Assembly: GCA_020465985.1 (NCBI GenBank)
Contig: JAANYP010006656.1
Location: forward strand, 372,001-436,000
Length of the DNA: 64,000 bases
From: Centrapalus pauciflorus
Lineage: Eukaryota > Streptophyta > Magnoliopsida > Asterales > Asteraceae
Direction: 5' to 3'
This document shows positions 59,573 to 64,000 of the stretch, one piece after another (within the stretch, counting starts at the first letter, position 1; each line of letters begins with the position of its first letter). A program made the translations under genes and the position numbers. Below the pieces are notes generated by a model, which was not told where the DNA came from, made no database searches, and worked only from the letters and a program-made list of their open reading frames with translations.

Positions 59573-59992
59573 GTAATTAACTCTTTCTTCTTTCAGCTTA
59601 TTTCGAGTATCCATAGTTTTCTGTAAGTAAATTAAGAGCCTGGGCTTTTTCTTCATAACGTTTCTCAAGTGCGTAATCAGGTCGGCTACTTGAGGATGCT
59701 GATAGTGTTTGCATGCGTTCTCTGGACGATTTGCAGCCTCCAAGTCATCCAAGCTGAACTGGGTTTGACTGTTTCCATTACGTTCGTTTTTAACCAAATT
59801 CCATACGTGTTCATAACTAAAATCATTGCGAGTTGTGGCATAATATTTTTTACAAGCAGCAGTTTTGAAATCATCTACAGACCATCCGCTGAGGTGTTGG
59901 CTCTTCAACTGAATATAGGTCTGGTTGCACATGGATGATGACACCATTGAAATGTGGTTATACTTTGATGCCATCAATACATTTTGCAGCAA
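59573..59992 (-). pseudogene. NAM-associated / Myb-SANT-like domain fragment
   Basis: The minus strand reads WSVDDFKTAACKKYYATTRN then DFSYEHVWNLVKNERN. This resembles the 'A..YY...FxxEHVWNIVK' motif in the NAM-associated C-terminal domain and in PIF/Harbinger partner (Myb-like) proteins. The N-terminal trihelix is missing. The frame runs on into the right arm of the adjacent inverted-repeat element, which supplies its last residues. It is most likely a truncated relic. Confidence 0.5.
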
Positions 59993-59999
59993 ACCGTAC

Positions 60000-60750
60000 C
60001 ATGCCTTGATTTTAAGTTGATAACTTGATATTCCGGTTACTCGTTCTTAGCATCATCATCATTAAGCTCATGTATAAATTATCAAATCACTAACATTAAA
60101 TAAGAACCCAATTATGTCAAAATATGTTACAAAGTAATGTGCAAGTGTGTAACATTATCTATCATCAACATGTTCAGCAGTTCTTCTCCTTTGGTAGCTG
60201 TACTGCAAAATGAATGTGATGTGTCAACTGTTATAATTGAGTAATTGATAACCCCAAACTTGAACGTGAAGTGTAAGCATATAACCAACCAATTAAAACA
60301 ATGGGACTTACTAATTTAAGAGCTAACAACAAACTTAAACCGAGTTATCAAAGCCGTGTGTTAAGTATAATCTGTTCTAGTTGATAAGAAAAATCTTAAA
60401 GGCAGCGTCCACATATCACATTTTACACATTTAGGGATGTAACTGACTCAAGCCAACTCGTGAGCTACTCGAAAAATAATTGAAATTAACTCGATGTACA
60501 TGTTATGGATAAAGCCACCAATATAAACATATTTTTAAGTATATTTAAGAACCGTTGCTTTTACCATCTATGAGTTCAAGAGGTATAAAATTTAGGCTCG
60601 AACATCATTGGCACTAAAACCCCTATCACGTTTCACAATACCAAACAGCAATGAAAGAAAACAGCCTGGGAAAAATAGAGCAAAAGAATTCACCTACACT
60701 TATCAGACCAAAAAACAAATCAAGGGATGCTAGTAAAGCTTTAGTGTGAA
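60000..60750. other. Sequence downstream of the snoRNA candidates
   Basis: A possible final exon of the minus-strand host transcript lies at about 60156-60202, preceded by TTTTGCAG. Nothing else was recognised. Confidence 0.3.
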
Positions 60751-60752
60751 AT

Positions 60753-60890
60753 GTCTGTTTCAGCCCGAATGAACTGGTAATCCCATGAATATTGAATTCC
60801 AGAACAGTTAAAGACTGAGATTCAATGTTAGTCCATTAGCATTCAAAGCTGTTCATAGCCTGCAGGCTCTACTGCTTCGCCAAGATGGAC
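60753..60890 (-). ncRNA. H/ACA-type snoRNA candidate 1
   Basis: 138 nt on the minus strand. The first hairpin is closed by GTCCAT...ATGGAC with an inner stem AGCCTGCAGGCT. The second hairpin pairs CAGTC with GGCTG and AACTG with CAGTT. The end is AAACAGAC, that is, an ACA box three bases before the 3' end. The H box between hairpins (TAACATTGA) does not fit ANANNA exactly. A second copy 123 bases away keeps the stems and boxes while loops differ, which supports a structured RNA. The target is not determined. Confidence 0.65.
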
Positions 60891-61013
60891 TTAAAATCAT
60901 ATCAACGTGCTTTAACCAAAACATTCTAAACACAAAGTGTACACATAAACTGGTGTAACAGAAGCTTAATCAGCATCCATTGCTTGTACAAAATAGAATT
61001 TAAAGTGTGAAAT

Positions 61014-61153
61014 CAATGTTTCAGCCCGAATGACTTGGTACTCCCACGATCATTAGAAGTCCAGAACAGTTAAAAGGCTGCAAATTTGTATAAGTCCATT
61101 AGCATTCAAAGCAATTCATAGACCAAGGCCTCTACTGCTTTGCCAAGATGGAC
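61014..61153 (-). ncRNA. H/ACA-type snoRNA candidate 2
   Basis: 140 nt on the minus strand, a tandem duplicate of candidate 1. The first hairpin is closed by GTCCAT...ATGGAC, the H box ATACAA fits ANANNA, and the second hairpin pairs CAGCC with GGCTG. The ACA box is AAACATTG. The C-to-T change in the lower stem between copies keeps pairing (C-G against T-G wobble). Likely guides pseudouridylation; the target is unknown. Confidence 0.72.
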
Positions 61154-61553
61154 TGACAAAAGAAAATTTTAGAAATTCCCTTCAAATACACTTGGCTCAA
61201 CAACTGGTTGCTAAACAAAAATGGTTATAGACGCTTAATTTCTATGAGACAAATTAAGAAAACCCTAAATAAAACAATGTCAATTAAGTAGCTCAAAGTA
61301 AAAATGGTTAATTAGAACATAACATTTCACAATGCATCGTAATAGCACACAAAATAACATCGCTCAATTTGCGTCCATTTAATTATAAAAACCATTAGCA
61401 ACAAACTGTTATGCAACAGAAAAGTATCTTGCTATTTAAAAAGAAAAGAAGTTACGATAATTCATCACCTAAAATCAACAAACTAAAGTACTGTTGATGA
61501 GAAATATGCGGTAATCACAAATATACTGAAAGGATATAACGTGATAAATATAC

Positions 61554-61830
61554 CTAATCTTTTTTCTCAGCATCAATCTCCGTCGGTGGTCGGTCCCTGA
61601 AAATCGAGCTGGAATTAAGCGGAGATCAATCAATTCACAACCGATCAAGACAACAAAGAAATCGTGGGTTAAAGAGATTGTGAGAATTATAACGTGGATC
61701 TATGGGGGAGCTTTAACTATGGAGGACGATGATGAGAAGAGATGATTACAAATGAGAAAATGTGAAGTAGAAAAGGAAGAAAGTGACAGAGCGATCATCG
61801 CCGCCACCATTGCGGCCCGCATATGACCGG
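61554..61830 (-). ncRNA. 5' exons of the probable snoRNA host transcript
   Basis: Exon 2 (61554-61596) has acceptor GATTTTCAG and donor GTATAT, and the snoRNA candidates lie in the following intron. Upstream sequence (61597-61830) looks like a TC-rich leader with a short open frame beginning MRAAMVAAMIAL that stops after 40 codons. No long protein can be read, so I favour a non-coding host gene. A small coding gene with a 5'UTR intron is the alternative. Confidence 0.45.
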
Positions 61831-62538
61831 GAAACCTAGCTTTTTAGGGTTTTAAAGAGGGATGTAATGAAGGGTATTGCCGTTTTGGAGTAGGTATTTA
61901 TTCGGTGTGGGGGAGGGTTTTCGGTGTCTAGGGATATGACCGTTACATCTCAAGATTGGGCCGAATATAGCAACAACAGGCCCAATACTTAAACAAACGG
62001 CCGAACGGGTGATTTTAAATATGGATCAGGTGCACAATGTCGGAATTTATCCGGTTTGGCTTTTTGCCAGAGAAAAAACCGGTTGCTTAATCACCGGATT
62101 TGATCCGTTATCAAAAATATAACCGATGTAATTGGTTAGGATTTTAACTGGTTTTCGACCCAAAGCATCATAACCGATATAACCTGTTCGGCTAGCGCAT
62201 TTATTTCGAACTGTTTTTTTAATCCAAACTAAAAAAAATGATTTTTTTTTTTTGCTTGGCAATAAAGGTTGTTTCATTTTTTTTTAAATGTTTTTGGACT
62301 TGAAATCATCTTTTTTGTGGGCTAATGAAGTTGTTTTATTTTTTGACAGATTTTTGGATTCAATCTCTATGAATTATAATCATAAGTTTATAATTGCATA
62401 TTTTTGTGACAAAATTTACAAACAAATATAATTTCACCCTAATCAAATATAATTATATATTAGATTTGATTATAAATACAAAAAGGCTGAAAATTATAAA
62501 AATTGGATGGCAAAATATGAATGAATCCAAAATGTTAC
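61831..62538. other. Promoter side of the snoRNA host and intergenic sequence
   Basis: TTAGGGTTTTAAAGAGGG (61843-61860) includes a telo-box-like AGGGTTT motif common in promoters of plant ribosomal-protein and snoRNA genes. GGGCCGAA and GGCCCAAT words nearby (61958-61985) match site II-like GGGCC elements. The rest is AT-rich with no gene. Confidence 0.4.
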
Positions 62539-64000
62539 TGTAACATCCCACTTTTGGGACGGGGACGTGGAATTATGTGATTGGGTTGATTATAATATTA
62601 TGATTGAGTTGGACCAATTATTGAGTTTTACGTGGAAGTGTCATGTGATAAGATTTTGGGCTAACCGGATGACGGGATTAAGTTTTAAAACATATTATGA
62701 TTCTGAGAATTATTAGTTAAATTGGGACCCGGTGATATAAAGTTTGTATTTTGTGATAGTGGGATCGGATATTGGGTGTCGAACCGAGTTAAAGTCGAAA
62801 ACGTATATATATATGAGGTGGTTGCCTTCTTGCTTCACAATTCTTATTTTCAAAATCAGAGATTTAAGGTGTGAGTGTGTGTTTATGATTCTAGCAGTAA
62901 CAGAAGCAAAGAATTGAGCTGGAAATCAAGGCAAGACTTTTGAATTCTTCATCAAGTGTTCTTCCTCTAAATAGGTGAGTTTTGGGGTTGAAATTGCGAA
63001 TTTAATTGTTGTTGGTTGCTGTTGAGATTGTGAATTGTGTTTATATAAGTTCATGGTTAAATTCGAGTAATATGGTTGTAATATATCGGGCTGAAATCGA
63101 GTTGGGGATTGAAATCCCCTGGTCTGTTAAGAAAACAGAGTGTTTTGGTTCTGTTCGTCCGTGAGCGCGACCGCGATCATGGGATCGTGGGCCGCGATGT
63201 TCTTGAGTGATCGCAGGCGGTTTGTCTGGGGCGCGGCCGCGACCGCGATGGTCAGTGCGGCCGCGATGCGGCTGAGGGTTTGGGTCGGGTCTTCGGGTTC
63301 TGTGGGTTTTGTATTTGGGTCTTTAGGGTCTCGTGAGTTGTTGAGAATTGTATATAAAGCTGTTGGGTTGAGATTGTGATATTGAGAATGCATCTTTTGG
63401 GTATCTGGGATTGTGTGAGTTGGTTGGGATCTCGTGTTTGAGTATTCGGGTTGTGTGGTTTGGTGGTTGAGTATCTGGGTTTGTGCGAGTTTATCCGAGT
63501 ATTGTGTATGTAGATGTTGAGTATTGGGGAGTCGTGTATAGAGCTGTCGGGTTGTGATTGAGATATTGAGTTGTGATTATGATTGTGATATAGAGTCATT
63601 GTGTTGTGATTCCAGGGTCTCGAGTTGATAGGGTTGGGGACGGGCAGGGAACCGAGACCGAGTAGTGAGACTTCAGGGCAGGTGAGTTTGCATGTTTTTC
63701 TTGAGATACTTGTACGATTATTTTACTAATACTCGCATGATATTTTACTGAGCTTTTTACGAGATATCATGAGTTTTCTTACGAGTTTTTATTGAGATAT
63801 TATCATGCTTGTATTACTGTGTTTTATTGAGAACTGTGTTTTGAGATATGAGATTTGAGACACTTGAGCTTTCGAGATTACTAAACCGTACGGCTGGGCA
63901 GGGGTTGGGTCGCTCCCAATTCCCTTTTGAGTTCCTGACGACTGCTTTGTGCGGTCTAGGGATTTTGGTACGTGGACCTATCCACGCGAGTTGAGTACCT
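62539..64000 (+). mobile_element. Partial LTR of a Ty3/Gypsy element, runs off the right edge
   Basis: It begins TGTAACATCCC and follows the same block order as the solo LTR at 7159-8879: GACGTGGAATTATGTGATTG, TTGGACCAATT, GTGTCGAACCGAG, a TATATATATATG box at about 62802, then the GC-rich CGCGGCCGCGACCGCG block at 63160-63260. The far end and any internal region are outside the window. Confidence 0.8.

Overview
The window is nuclear DNA from a flowering plant. Genes have short exons split by AT-rich introns with plant-type splice sites, and most of the sequence is transposable-element debris and long (TA)n/(CA)n microsatellites. Protein similarity points to a eudicot. An Asteraceae-like genome is my best guess, but nothing here proves the family.

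Genes from left to right. (1) 543-1951, minus: the first three coding exons of an ALA3-like P4-type phospholipid flippase; the rest lies beyond the left edge or is lost. (2) 13163-14590, minus: an intronless leucine-rich-repeat surface protein of the PII-2-like group. (3) 24884-35586, minus: a complete 12-exon gene for the beta subunit of mitochondrial succinate-CoA ligase (423 residues), whose large introns are packed with transposons. (4) 38065-38829, minus: a single-exon proline-rich protein of a plant-only family with AGYxAHEFLTKGTL and IPGIVNPxxLAR motifs. (5) 53533-56481, plus: a complete 5-exon NPGR2-like TPR protein (735 residues) with an extra 5'UTR intron. (6) About 60156-61830, minus: a probable non-coding host transcript carrying two tandem H/ACA-type snoRNA candidates. 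Broken coding pieces are a LINE zf-RVT fragment (12736-12885) and a NAM-associated/Myb-like fragment (59573-59992).

Mobile DNA fills the rest. A composite insertion of about 7.2 kb (4902-12123, target duplication AGTGG) contains two inverted copies of a ~2.2-kb unit, a fold-back element and a nested 1,721-bp solo LTR (7159-8879, duplication CACTT). A non-autonomous LTR retrotransposon (18240-23391, duplication GATAC) carries a 51-bp minisatellite and no gag/pol. A small Copia-type element sits in intron 1 of the succinate-CoA ligase gene (32601-34413). Three short Helitrons have recognisable TC starts or hairpin-CTAG ends (40005-40490, 50274-~50693, 57514-57649). Many inverted-repeat MITEs are present, including at least three families whose copies lie inside or beside (TA)n or (TG)n tracts in the manner of rice 'micron' elements. 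The right edge (62539-64000) begins another LTR related to the solo LTR.

The genes do not form a pathway; they are unrelated housekeeping and plant-specific genes separated by nested insertions. The items most worth a second look are the (TA)n-embedded fold-back families with internal GATGCATC repeats, the minisatellite-bearing LTR element, the two GC-AG introns in the succinate-CoA ligase gene, and the H/ACA snoRNA pair.
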